Assembly (NCBI RefSeq): GCF_005490785.1
Contig: NZ_CP027295.1
Coordinates: forward strand, 2,232,001-2,296,000
Source: Brachybacterium sp. SGAir0954
GTDB taxonomy: Bacteria > Actinomycetota > Actinomycetes > Actinomycetales > Dermabacteraceae
DNA length: 64,000 bases
Reading direction: 5' to 3'
The notes beneath the pieces are model-generated. The model was given only the letters and a program-made list of their open reading frames with translations, searched no databases and had not been told where the DNA came from. The translations under genes and the position numbers were made by a program. Each line of letters opens with the position of its first letter. Position 1 is the stretch's first letter. Shown one piece after another: positions 52,684 through 61,286 of the stretch.

Positions 52684-53561
52684 GCCCCCGCCGTCGGGCC
52701 TCCTGCGGCCTCCGGACCGCGGGCGGCCCACGCCGCGAGCACGCGCAGGCCGTCCGCGGAGGGCGATCCCGGCGCCGCGGTGTAGACCAGGAGCCGCAGG
52801 TCGTCCTGCTCCGCGAGATCCATCGCGAGGTAGTCGAGGTCCAGGTCGCCGACCACCGGATGGTGCAGGCGCTTGGAGCCCGCCCGGTGGAAGCGGACGT
52901 CGTGCCGCGCCCAGCGCACCGAGAACTCCGTGCTGCGAGTGGAGAGCTCGCCGATCAGGTCGCTGAGGTCCCGGTCGCCGGGGTGGCGCCCCGCCTCGAT
53001 GCGGAGCATGCCGGTGACGTCGTCCGCGGAGCGCTCCCAGTCCCGGAAGAACGTGCGGGAGGCGGGGTCCAGGAACAGGAAGCGGGCCGTGTTGAGGGGA
53101 CGGACGGGGCTCTCCATGAGCGGCGCGTAGAGGGCGTGTCCCAGCGCGTTCGCCGCGAGCACGTCGTGGCGGGCGTTGCGCACCCACGCGGGGGCGTCGG
53201 TGATCGCGTCGAGCACCTGCTGGACCACCGCGGGAACACAGCGCGCGGAGGAGGTCGAGCGGGGCGGGCGCGTGCCGACGTCGGCGCGCCGTGCGAGGTC
53301 CAGCAGGTGGTCGTGCTCCGCCTCGTCGAGCTGCAGCGCGCGGGCGAGCGCCTCGAGCACCGAGCCGGAGGCACCCGAGAGGTTCCCCCGCTCGAGGCGG
53401 ATGTAGTAGTCCACGCTCATCCCCGCGAGCATCGCCACCTCCTCGCGGCGCAGCCCGGGCACCCGCCGATGGCCGCCGTACGCGGGCAGACCGGCCCGGT
53501 CCGGGGTGAGGCGGGCGCGGCGCGAGGTGAGGAAGTCGCGGACGTCGGACTGCAGGCTCAT
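52644..53561 (-). CDS. XRE family regulator with MmyB-like ligand-binding domain
   Basis: A 305-residue regulator. Residues ~10-75 form an XRE helix-turn-helix (VPGLRREEVAMLAGMSVDYY, RLERGNLSGASGSVLEALAR); residues ~105-270 match the MmyB-like PAS-type ligand domain (RNARHDVLAANALGHALYAP, HHPVVGDLDLDYLAM). This architecture is abundant in actinobacteria and usually controls a neighbouring oxidoreductase, here the aldo/keto reductase. ATG 53561 has TACGCT 6 bases upstream. The 3' end overlaps the AKR gene by 40 bases, so the mRNAs are complementary at their ends. Confidence 0.9.
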   Translation of the reverse strand: MSLQSDVRDFLTSRRARLTPDRAGLPAYGGHRRVPGLRREEVAMLAGMSVDYYIRLERGNLSGASGSVLEALARALQLDEAEHDHLLDLARRADVGTRPPRSTSSARCVPAVVQQVLDAITDAPAWVRNARHDVLAANALGHALYAPLMESPVRPLNTARFLFLDPASRTFFRDWERSADDVTGMLRIEAGRHPGDRDLSDLIGELSTRSTEFSVRWARHDVRFHRAGSKRLHHPVVGDLDLDYLAMDLAEQDDLRLLVYTAAPGSPSADGLRVLAAWAARGPEAAGGPTAGAQASGPSGITMSK

Positions 53562-53567
53562 CCCACG

Positions 53568-53573
53568 AGCGTA
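53568..53573 (-). promoter_or_regulatory. Probable leaderless -10 box of the XRE/MmyB-like regulator
   Basis: TACGCT on the minus strand ends 6 bases before ATG 53561, identical in box and spacing to the HTH-MurA promoter. Confidence 0.5.
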
Positions 53574-53648
53574 GGTGCGCCTGCGGCGATCCGGGAGGTT
53601 CCGGCGGTACCACCCGGGCAGCGGCACCACCCGGGGCCCCGGGGCGGA

Positions 53649-55046
53649 TCAGCTCAGGTGTCGCCAGGCCCTCCGGGGCAGCGTGGCGAGCGCGAGGATG
53701 CGCGCGAGACCCGCCTGGTCGAGGAGGTGCGTGCCCACGTCCGTCTCCCGGGAGCCGGTGACGAGATCCGTCGCCGGGTCGCGGCGCGTGCGCCAGAGCC
53801 GCTCCGCGACGGCCTGCACGGTGCGGCGACCGCCCACCCGGGCGCCGAGCAGGGCCTCCGCGTGGAGCATGCCGGCGAGCAGGATCGCGGTGAACTGGAG
53901 CGGCTGCTCGTCGAGCGGGCCGCCCTCCTCGAGCGGGGAGAAGTGCTCCTCGATCGCGGCGACGAGATCGAGCGCGCGGTCGCGGTGGACCCGGTCCCCG
54001 GTGATCTCGTGGGCGAGGGCCTCCGTCGCGAGCGGCACGCCCTGGTTGTAGGCCCAGAAGGTGCGGTCGATCGTGCCGTCGAGCTTCACGTTGTCCCAGA
54101 ACAGACCCTCGGGGGAGAGCAGCGCCCCGCGCGTCCAGTCGAGCCAGCGCAGGGCGTCCTCGAGCGCCGCGGCGTCCCCGGTCAGCTGGTGCACCCGCAG
54201 GGCCAGCTTCGCGGCGGGGACCGTGGAGACGGTGTTGCGGTCGTCGTTCCAGTCGGCCTGGGTCCACCAGATCCCTCCTGGCGAGGGGAGACCCGGGTCG
54301 GTCGCCTCCCCGGAGCGGAGCAGCTCGAGCAGCTCCACCGCTCGTTCGAGGTCGCCCGCGGCGCCGTCGGTGAGCAGGTGCTGCTCGATCTCCAGCAGCG
54401 CGATCCAGTCGTTGTCGTCGTCGAAGAAGTCGCCGTTCGCACCCTGCTCGGAGTTCGTCGCGGCCGTGTACCCGGGCACTCCGGTGCTGCCGCCCTCGGG
54501 GTACCAGTAGTGCTCCTGGGCGCGGATCAGCGCCGCGTGGGCCTCCTCGACGGCGCTCGCGTCGCCGGCGTCCGGGCCGCCTGCGTCGAGCCCGGCGAGC
54601 AGCTCGGTCACGGCGGCGCGGGCCTGGGACAGCGGCCAGACGTAGCTGAACTCCGGGTCCTCGGGCTGCCGGGGCACGCGTTCCTGGAGCATGTCGGGAT
54701 CGCTCTCGGCGCGGAAGGCGCTGAGCATCGCGTCGGTCACGGCGAGGGCGCGGCGTCGACGCTCCGCGGGGCCGGGGGACGGCGCCGCGTGGGCGATCGC
54801 GGCGGAGCCGAGGACGGGCGCCGCGACGGCGCCCGCCGCCGCGGCGAGCAGGAGCGGGCGCCGGGCCGGGCCGGGAGCTCGTCCGGCGGCGTCGGTGGAC
54901 AGGGGGAGCGCCGTGGGGCGGAGGGGGACCTGCAGGGACGTGGTGGCACCTCGATGTGCGACCGAGGACAGGTCCCGGAACCCTACCCGCGTCCTCCCGC
55001 CACGTCCCGGGAACCGGGGATCCGGCTCCCCGGAGGGACCGTGCAC
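53649..55046 (-). CDS. Secreted GH76 endo-alpha-1,6-mannanase-like enzyme
   Basis: A glycoside hydrolase family 76 protein with the catalytic Asp pair in GDFFDDDNDWIALLEIEQ and family stretches GGIWWTQADWNDDRNTVST, LFWDNVKLDGTIDRTFWAYN. A signal peptide (GPARRPLLLAAAAGAVAAP, cleavage near AHA-AP) sends it outside. The start is doubtful: GTG 55046 makes the signal peptide begin ~60 residues in, while GAGGT stands 7 bases before an ACG at 54941 where an ATG would give a normal signal sequence. Perhaps the start codon has been lost. It likely trims alpha-1,6-mannan; the GH125 enzyme would finish the job inside the cell. Confidence 0.82.
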   Translation of the reverse strand: MHGPSGEPDPRFPGRGGRTRVGFRDLSSVAHRGATTSLQVPLRPTALPLSTDAAGRAPGPARRPLLLAAAAGAVAAPVLGSAAIAHAAPSPGPAERRRRALAVTDAMLSAFRAESDPDMLQERVPRQPEDPEFSYVWPLSQARAAVTELLAGLDAGGPDAGDASAVEEAHAALIRAQEHYWYPEGGSTGVPGYTAATNSEQGANGDFFDDDNDWIALLEIEQHLLTDGAAGDLERAVELLELLRSGEATDPGLPSPGGIWWTQADWNDDRNTVSTVPAAKLALRVHQLTGDAAALEDALRWLDWTRGALLSPEGLFWDNVKLDGTIDRTFWAYNQGVPLATEALAHEITGDRVHRDRALDLVAAIEEHFSPLEEGGPLDEQPLQFTAILLAGMLHAEALLGARVGGRRTVQAVAERLWRTRRDPATDLVTGSRETDVGTHLLDQAGLARILALATLPRRAWRHLS

Positions 55047-55076
55047 CCCGGCGCCGCCCCACCGGGGGAGGCGGGC

Positions 55077-58000
55077 CTACAGCTCGCCGCGCTCCCAGCC
55101 CCGGCCGCCCGTGAGGTCCAGCGGATGCGGCAGCGGGTTGCCGTAGCGGTGGGCCGTCGCGCTGATCGCCTGCTCGCGCAGGAAGGGCAGCAGCTCGACG
55201 CGGCCGCTCGCGAGCACGGGGCCGGTGAACAGGCCCACCTCGACCCGCTCGGCGTGCGCCGCGCGCAGCGCGTCGTCGACCTCGCCGATGACCCGCACCC
55301 GGTGCTGATCCAGCATGGCGATCCGGCCCGCGAACGCGGCCGCGTCCTCGACGCGCACCGCCCCGGGCTCCTGCCCGGCGGCGACGGCGACCGCGAGGAG
55401 CGCCGGGTCCGCGAGGGAGACCTCGACCGGGGCGCCCGCCGTCGCGGCCGCGTGCAGCACCCGCTCGAGCTCCGCCGCGCTCGTCCCCGCGGCTCCGCGC
55501 ACGAGCACCGGCAGCGGCAGGTGGCGCAGCACGTTGATCTCCCCGTGGAGGTCCTGCACGTCCCGCGGGGCGAGCAGCCCGGCGAGGTGATCGCGGTCCG
55601 AGGCCTTCGCCGCCTCGAGCCAGGCCGCCGGGTCCTGCTCCCGCGAGGGCACGGCGGGGGAGTCGGCGAGGTCCTGGAGATGGACGAGGTAGTGCGGGCC
55701 ACCGGCCTTCGAGGTCTGGCCGATCGCCGAGCGCTTCCACCCGCCGAAGGGCTGGCGCTGCACGATCGCGCCCGTGATGCCGCGGTTGATGTAGAGGTTC
55801 CCGGCCTCGACGTGCTCGGTCCACCAGGCGATCTCCGCGGGGTCCAGGGAGTGCAGGCCCGCGGTGAGGCCGTAGTCGGTGCCGTTCTGGATGCGGACGG
55901 CGTCCTCGAGGGTGTCGGCGTGGATGACGCCCAGCACGGGGCCGAAGTACTCCGTGAGGTGGAAGGCGGAGCCCTCCCGGACGCCGACGCGCACGCCCGG
56001 GGACCAGAGCCGGCCGGAGTCGTCCAGCTGCCGGGGTTCCGCGAGCCAGGACTCGCCCTCGCCGAGCTCGGTGAGGCCGGAGAGCAGCTTCTCGCCGGGC
56101 GGCTCGATGATCGGTCCCATCTGCACGGTGGGGTCGAGCGGCTCGCCCACGTGCAGGGAGAGCACGGCGTCGGCGAGCTGCGCGTTGAAGCGCCGCGAGC
56201 GGGAGACGGAGCCGACGGTGATCACGAGGCTCGCCGCGGAGCACTTCTGGCCCGCGTGTCCGAAGGCGGAGTCGGCGACGTCCTTCGCGGCGAGATCGAG
56301 ATCCGCCTGCGGCGTCACGATGATCGCGTTCTTGCCGCTCGTCTCCGCGAGCACCCGGAGCGACGGGCGCCACGAGGAGAACAGGCTCGCCGTGTCGTAG
56401 GCGCCGGTGAGGATCAGCTGGTCGATCCGGGGATCCGTGATGAGCGCGCGGCCCACCTCGTCCTCCGGGACGTCGATCAGGGTGAGCACGTGCTCGGGGA
56501 TCCCGGCCTGGTGGAGCAGCGCCGCGATCAGGGCGCCGGTGCGCCGTGCCTGCGGGGCGGGCTTCATGATCACGGCGCTGCCGGTGACGAGGGCGGCGAG
56601 GGTGCCGCCGGTCGGGATCGCGAGCGGGAAGTTCCAGGGCGGTGTGACGAGGGTCAGCGGGCGCGGGGCGAGGGACAGCTCGCCGTGGCGCTCGAGGCGC
56701 TCCGCCTGCTCGGCGTAGTAGAGGGCGAAGTCGATCGCCTCGCTCACCTCTGCGTCGCCCTGGGCGAGGGTCTTGCCGGTCTCCGAGGCCATCACCTCGA
56801 GCAGCTCGGCGCGGTGGGCGGCGAGCACGCGGGCGACGCGCCGCAGCAGCAGCGCCCGCTTCTCGGTGCCGAGGGCGGCCCAGGACCGCTGCGCCTCGAG
56901 CGCCGCGGTGATCGCCGCGTCCACGCCCTCGAGGGTGTCCACGCGCGCCGCCTCGGCCTCGTCGGTCCCCAGGGTCGAGCAGCGGATCCGGTGGGTGATC
57001 TGGCCGGCCCACAGGTGATTGGCGCGCACGGAGACGTCGGTGTCGGGGGTGTTGCGGAAGCGTCCCGGCACCGTGGGCAGGGCGGGGTCGCCCAGCTCGG
57101 GGCCGCCGTCGAGCGGCTCCTCGCGGCGGTCCTGGGTGCGGTGGGAGTCGACGGAGACCTCGCGCAGCGCCCGCTCGAGCGAGCGGGAGAAGCGCTCCTC
57201 CTCGCGCGCGTACAGCTCCTCGGAGCGGTCCAGCTCGAAGAGGGCGGACATGAAGTTCTCGGGGGCGGCGTTCTCCTCGAGCCGGCGCACGAGGTAGGAG
57301 ACGGCGACGTCGAAGTGCTGGGGGTGGACGACGGGGACGTACAGCCGCATGCTGCCCACCGCCTCGCCGACGACGGCCTGGTGGCCGGGGGCCATGCCCG
57401 CGAGCATCTCGAACTCGACGCCGCCCTCGCCGCCGCCGGGGATGCCGCGCTCGGTCATGAGCAGGTGGGCCAGCGCGATGTCGAAGAGGTTGTGGCCGGC
57501 GACGCCGAGCCGCACCGCCGCGAGCTCCTCGGGGCGCAGGCAGTCCAGCAGCATCCGCACGTACTGGGCGTCGGTCTCCTCCTTGGTGAGCAGGGGCGCC
57601 TGCTGCCAGCCGTGGAGGGACGCCTCGACCTTCTCCATGGCGAGGTTGGCGCCCTTGACCAGGCGCACCTTGATCGGCTCGCCCCCGGCGGCGACCCGGC
57701 GGCGGGCGAAGACGCGCAGCCGCTCCATGGCGCGCGGAGCGTCCGGCAGGTAGGCCTGGAGGACGATCCCGGCGGGGAGGTGGGCGAGCTCGGGCCGGTC
57801 CAGCAGCTTCTCGAAGACCTGCAGGGTCAGCTCGAGGTCGCGGTACTCCTCCATGTCCATGTTGAGGAAGGTGGGGTGCTCGGAGCGGGCGGACTCGAGG
57901 TACAGCGGGAGCAACGTCTCGACGATGTGGTCGACGGTCTCCGCGGCGGCCCACAGGGGCAGGTGGTCGACGATCGAGGAGACCTTGATGGACACGTAGT

Positions 58001-58538
58001 CCACGTCGGGGCGGGCGACGAGCTCGTGCACCCCGGCGAGCCGGCGCGCGGCCTCCTGGGCGCCGAGCACGGCCTCGCCGAGGAGGTTGATGTTCAGCGT
58101 CGTGCCGTCCGCGGTGAGACGGGCGATCGAGGCGGTGAGCGGGGCGGGCCGGGCGTCGAGGATGAGATGGGAGACCATCTGGCGCATGACCCGCTGTGCG
58201 GTGGGGACGACGAGCTGCGGAGCGAGCCGCGAGGCCGCGCCGCCGAGGCCGAGCACGCGCCGCAGCGGCGCGGGCAGGAAGCGCGGCGGGTCCTGGGCGA
58301 GACGCCGCAGCTCCACGGCGGCGGCGCGGGGATCCTCGGGGCGGATCACGCGGTCCACGAAGGCGAGCGTGAAGTCCAGGCCCTTCGGGTCCCGCAGCAG
58401 CCCCGTGAGGAGCTGCGAGGAGGAAGGCACGGGCCGTGTCGCGGCCTCGGAGACCCAGGCCCTGACCTGGGCGGTGACCTCCTGCGGGGTGAGGCTGGTG
58501 GGACGGGGGGTCTCGCGCTGAGGGGAGGACGAGGACAA
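55077..58538 (-). CDS. putA: Bifunctional proline dehydrogenase / glutamate-semialdehyde dehydrogenase (PutA-type)
   Basis: A 1153-residue two-enzyme protein oxidising proline to glutamate. The proline dehydrogenase barrel (about residues 100-440) has VSIKVSSIVDHL, YLPDAPRAMERLRVFARRR and PIKVRLVKGANLAMEKVE. The aldehyde dehydrogenase (about 530-980) has LVTPPWNFPLAIPTGGTLA, VLAETSGKNA with the general-base Glu, and FGHAGQKCSAASLV with the nucleophile Cys. A further ~180-residue C-terminal domain follows, as in long PutAs. There is no N-terminal ribbon-helix-helix DNA-binding domain. I chose TTG 58538 because AAGGAG lies 9 bases upstream. The GH76 gene follows 30 bases after the stop. Confidence 0.93.
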   Translation of the reverse strand: MSSSSPQRETPRPTSLTPQEVTAQVRAWVSEAATRPVPSSSQLLTGLLRDPKGLDFTLAFVDRVIRPEDPRAAAVELRRLAQDPPRFLPAPLRRVLGLGGAASRLAPQLVVPTAQRVMRQMVSHLILDARPAPLTASIARLTADGTTLNINLLGEAVLGAQEAARRLAGVHELVARPDVDYVSIKVSSIVDHLPLWAAAETVDHIVETLLPLYLESARSEHPTFLNMDMEEYRDLELTLQVFEKLLDRPELAHLPAGIVLQAYLPDAPRAMERLRVFARRRVAAGGEPIKVRLVKGANLAMEKVEASLHGWQQAPLLTKEETDAQYVRMLLDCLRPEELAAVRLGVAGHNLFDIALAHLLMTERGIPGGGEGGVEFEMLAGMAPGHQAVVGEAVGSMRLYVPVVHPQHFDVAVSYLVRRLEENAAPENFMSALFELDRSEELYAREEERFSRSLERALREVSVDSHRTQDRREEPLDGGPELGDPALPTVPGRFRNTPDTDVSVRANHLWAGQITHRIRCSTLGTDEAEAARVDTLEGVDAAITAALEAQRSWAALGTEKRALLLRRVARVLAAHRAELLEVMASETGKTLAQGDAEVSEAIDFALYYAEQAERLERHGELSLAPRPLTLVTPPWNFPLAIPTGGTLAALVTGSAVIMKPAPQARRTGALIAALLHQAGIPEHVLTLIDVPEDEVGRALITDPRIDQLILTGAYDTASLFSSWRPSLRVLAETSGKNAIIVTPQADLDLAAKDVADSAFGHAGQKCSAASLVITVGSVSRSRRFNAQLADAVLSLHVGEPLDPTVQMGPIIEPPGEKLLSGLTELGEGESWLAEPRQLDDSGRLWSPGVRVGVREGSAFHLTEYFGPVLGVIHADTLEDAVRIQNGTDYGLTAGLHSLDPAEIAWWTEHVEAGNLYINRGITGAIVQRQPFGGWKRSAIGQTSKAGGPHYLVHLQDLADSPAVPSREQDPAAWLEAAKASDRDHLAGLLAPRDVQDLHGEINVLRHLPLPVLVRGAAGTSAAELERVLHAAATAGAPVEVSLADPALLAVAVAAGQEPGAVRVEDAAAFAGRIAMLDQHRVRVIGEVDDALRAAHAERVEVGLFTGPVLASGRVELLPFLREQAISATAHRYGNPLPHPLDLTGGRGWERGEL

Positions 58539-58664
58539 CGTGCACTGCTCCTTGGGTCGCCGGATCCCCGGCGGGGGTGGTGGGCCGCGGGGCGACGCTG
58601 CCCCGCCTCTTGCATCGTAGGGCCTCGGGCAGGACCGCATCGACGATCCTGCTGCCCTGCGCGA

Positions 58665-58676
58665 CCGACCGGTCGG
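58665..58676. promoter_or_regulatory. Palindrome upstream of putA and the YtxH-like gene
   Basis: CCGACCGGTCGG, a perfect 12-base palindrome, lies in the 241-base divergent region between the two genes. It may be a regulator site; GC-rich chance palindromes are common here, so weight is low. Confidence 0.3.
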
Positions 58677-58779
58677 CGACGGGTCCGCGTTGGTCGGAAC
58701 GTGACACGGTGACCGGATTCCGGCATGCTCGACGTGTCCCACGTCGCATCCGGCGTGCCGTCCGACGAAGGAGATCATC

Positions 58780-59151
58780 GTGAAGAAGTTCGTGTTCCTG
58801 GCCGGTCTCGCGATCGGCGTGGTGGTCGGCTCCCGCCTGGGCCGCGGTCCCTACGAGTCCCTCGAGCGCACCGCGAAGCAGGTCGCCGGGGATCCCGAGG
58901 TGCAGCGCCGGGCCGGTCAGGCCAAGGAGGCCGCGGGCAAGGTCGCGCACGACGCCGCGGAGACCGTCAAGGCCAAGGCGCCCGAGGTGGCCTCGGCCGC
59001 GAGCGGCGCCGTCTCCGGTGCCGCGAGCGCCGCGAAGGAGAAGGTCTCCGGCTCCTCCGACGACGCGGCCGACGCCACCGTCGCCGAGGACTCCACCGCG
59101 GCCGCCGGCGGCGACGCCGAGGTCGGCGAGGACCGTCCGCTGAGCTCCTGA
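58780..59151 (+). CDS. YtxH-like membrane-anchored protein
   Basis: A 123-residue protein with one N-terminal membrane helix (KFVFLAGLAIGVVVGSRLGR, then GPYESLERTAKQV) and a long Ala/Lys/Glu-rich helix reminiscent of YtxH or LEA-like proteins, ending in an acidic tail. AAGGAG lies 6 bases before the GTG start. The family is linked to general stress but has no known biochemical activity. It converges on the thymidine kinase gene. Confidence 0.7.
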   Translation: MKKFVFLAGLAIGVVVGSRLGRGPYESLERTAKQVAGDPEVQRRAGQAKEAAGKVAHDAAETVKAKAPEVASAASGAVSGAASAAKEKVSGSSDDAADATVAEDSTAAAGGDAEVGEDRPLSS

Positions 59152-59208
59152 TCGCACGTGCTCGCGAGGTGGTGCGGCCCTGAGCGTCCTCGCTCCTCGC
59201 AGCGGTGA

Positions 59209-59247
59209 GCAGATGGCCCCCGTCCCTGAGGGACGGGGGCCATCTGC
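59209..59247. terminator. Bidirectional terminator
   Basis: Perfect 17-bp arms (59209-59225 and 59231-59247) with a 5-base loop stand between the YtxH-like gene and the converging thymidine kinase gene. Confidence 0.8.
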
Positions 59248-59278
59248 TGCCGTCGTCCCGCTCGACGGTGCGGAGCGC

Positions 59279-59905
59279 TCAGCCCAGGACGTGCACCCCG
59301 GCCCGCTCCTGCTCCTCCATGAAGCAGGGCCCGCACAGCGACACGTAGGTGACCGCCCCGGTCGCGCCGTCGGCGCCCTCGTCGATGGCGACCTGCTCGC
59401 CCTCGAAGACGAAGCGGCCGTCCACGGTGCGGGTGTTGAACTCGGCCTGGGAGCCGCAGCGGCACATGGTCGGCAGCTTCTCGACGTTGTCGGCGAGCTC
59501 GAGCAGCCGCTGGGCACCGGGGAACGCGGCGGTGCGGAAGTCGGTGCGCAGCCCGTAGCAGATCACCGAGATCGACTCCGCCTTCGCGAGGCGCAGCAGC
59601 TGGTCGATCTGCGCGGGCTCGAGGAACTGCGACTCGTCGACGAGGACGGCGTGCAGCGGCCGACGGTCCAGGGCGTCCGCCGCGTCGAGGATGTGCCGGC
59701 GCAGGTCCTCGCCGGGGGTGGCGAGGACGTCGACCCGGCGCTTCGCGCCGCCGCGCGCGACCACCCAGTCCTCGCCCTTGGTGTCGAGCGCGGGCTTCAC
59801 GGTGATCGTGGCGAGGCCGCGCTCGTCGTAGTTGTAGGCGGTCTTGATGAGGGTGTCGGACTTCCCGGAGTTCATCGCTCCGTACTTGAAGTGCAGCTTC
59901 GCCAT
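59279..59905 (-). CDS. tdk: Thymidine kinase (type II)
   Basis: A 208-residue cytosolic thymidine kinase. The Walker A loop reads GAMNSGKSDTLIKTAYNY near residue 9; the Walker B-like DESQFLEPAQI and the catalytic Glu follow; zinc ligands CRC (TMCRCGSQAEF) and CGPC stand in the C-terminal part with the lasso YVSLCGPC. It phosphorylates thymidine for salvage. The family length of about 200 is matched. It lies 58 bases downstream of the Eis-like gene on the same strand. Confidence 0.95.
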   Translation of the reverse strand: MAKLHFKYGAMNSGKSDTLIKTAYNYDERGLATITVKPALDTKGEDWVVARGGAKRRVDVLATPGEDLRRHILDAADALDRRPLHAVLVDESQFLEPAQIDQLLRLAKAESISVICYGLRTDFRTAAFPGAQRLLELADNVEKLPTMCRCGSQAEFNTRTVDGRFVFEGEQVAIDEGADGATGAVTYVSLCGPCFMEEQERAGVHVLG

Positions 59906-59963
59906 GCGGGGTGGTCGCTCCGGTGTCGGGGTGTCGGAAAGGGGCTCCGTGAGGGGGCGGCGC

Positions 59964-61196
59964 TCAGAACTGGTCCATGACCGCGGGCCGGGGCCCGGCG
60001 AGCAGCGCATCGAGCAGGGTACGGGCCGCCGGGTCCGCCTGCACGCCGAGGCCCAGCCGCTCGGCGTCGGCCAGGGAGCGGCCGCCGATCAGCAGGAGCG
60101 ACGCCGCATGGACGTCCAGGCGCACCGCGGGGAGGTCCTGCGCGCCGTCGGTCGCACCGGAGTCCGGGAGCGGGACCGGTCGCACGGCGCCGTCCGCGAT
60201 CTCCACGCGCCACGCACCGGCCGCGGCCGTCGTGCCCGCAGGCAGCGCGGCATCGTCCACCTCGAGGCGCAGCGCGCCCTGCAGCCCCGCCGGGGCGGGC
60301 CGCGCGGTGAGCGCGGCGGCCGTGTCCGTCACGCGCACCATGACCAGCGGCATCACCTGCGGGTCGTGGCGGGCGCGGCCCCCGGGGAGGGCGTCGAGCA
60401 CCGGGTCCTCCACGCGGAGGCGCAGCCGCAGCGTCTCGGTGACCGTGGACCAGGTGCCGAGCGAGCGCAGCAGCTCGCGACGGTCCTCGCGGCTGCGACC
60501 CAGCAGCTCATGCACCTCGAGCCCCACGCCGTCATCCCCACCCGTGCGGGTGAAGGAGACGTAGCCGTGGGCGGTGCCCGCCCCGTCCTCGAGCAGAAGC
60601 GCGTGCCAGGGCTCGGCGGGGAGCTCGGTCCCGAACAGCGGCCCCTCCCGCGTGAGCATGCCGTTGTCCCCGGCGGTGAGCTCCCGGTACAGGGCACGCA
60701 CCCGCTCGAAGGACCCGGCGGTGACGGGCACCGTGCGACGGTCCGGGACCGGGCGCAGCCGCTGGAGGTCCAGCAGGGGCACGCGCAGGAACCCCACCTC
60801 GGTGACGACCTGATAGCCGAGGGCCCGGTAGATCGCGACGTTCGCCGGGTAGAGCATCGAGAAGGCCATGCCCTCATGCGTGCAGCGCGCGAGCACCGCG
60901 GTCATGAGCTCCCGGAAAAGGCCTCCCGCCCGATGCGCCGGGTGGACGGCGACCCCACCGATCCCGCCGCAGGCGACCGTGCCGCCGGCGAGGGTCACGC
61001 GGTCCTCGCGGATCTGCGCGCCCGCGGCGAGCACGCCCTCGGCGCCGCCGGGCAGGGACGTCGAGTCGATGCCCAGCGGGATGAGCCCGGGGGAGAAGGG
61101 CCTGCCCGGGTCCTCCCCGGCGCTCCCGCCGAAGGCGAGCGCGCTGAGACGGCGGTAGGCGGCGGCGTCGGAGGTCGTGAGCTCTCGAACGGGCAT
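59964..61196 (-). CDS. Eis-like GNAT N-acetyltransferase
   Basis: A 410-residue protein with the Eis family architecture: an N-terminal GNAT domain (TVACGGIGGVAVHPAHRAGG, the acetyl-CoA pyrophosphate loop), a second degenerate GNAT domain and a C-terminal sterol-carrier-like domain. The penultimate acidic and aromatic C-terminal residues (DQF) fit Eis, where the C-terminal carboxylate is the catalytic base. MLYPANVAIYRALGYQ is another family mark. Eis homologues acetylate amines, including aminoglycosides; the natural substrate here is unknown. TAGACT lies 6 bases before the ATG. Confidence 0.87.
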   Translation of the reverse strand: MPVRELTTSDAAAYRRLSALAFGGSAGEDPGRPFSPGLIPLGIDSTSLPGGAEGVLAAGAQIREDRVTLAGGTVACGGIGGVAVHPAHRAGGLFRELMTAVLARCTHEGMAFSMLYPANVAIYRALGYQVVTEVGFLRVPLLDLQRLRPVPDRRTVPVTAGSFERVRALYRELTAGDNGMLTREGPLFGTELPAEPWHALLLEDGAGTAHGYVSFTRTGGDDGVGLEVHELLGRSREDRRELLRSLGTWSTVTETLRLRLRVEDPVLDALPGGRARHDPQVMPLVMVRVTDTAAALTARPAPAGLQGALRLEVDDAALPAGTTAAAGAWRVEIADGAVRPVPLPDSGATDGAQDLPAVRLDVHAASLLLIGGRSLADAERLGLGVQADPAARTLLDALLAGPRPAVMDQF

Positions 61197-61202
61197 GGTG
61201 CG

Positions 61203-61208
61203 AGTCTA
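61203..61208 (-). promoter_or_regulatory. Probable leaderless -10 box of the Eis-like gene
   Basis: TAGACT on the minus strand ends 6 bases before ATG 61196. Confidence 0.45.
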
Positions 61209-61286
61209 GGTGGGCTCCCGCTGCGCCCAGGGGAGCCGTTGCATACTTGTCGCGGCCGCGCTCGTGCCCGGCCAGGAGGAGGTCCC

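Noticed and set aside
51340-59517. A stop-free frame of about 2,700 codons on the minus strand, and one of about 1,950 codons on the plus strand (52860-58712)
   Set aside because: These are shadows of real genes in a very GC-rich sequence where stop codons are rare in other frames; their products are Arg/Pro/Gly/Ala-rich without recognisable domains, while putA, GH76 and the regulator explain the region.
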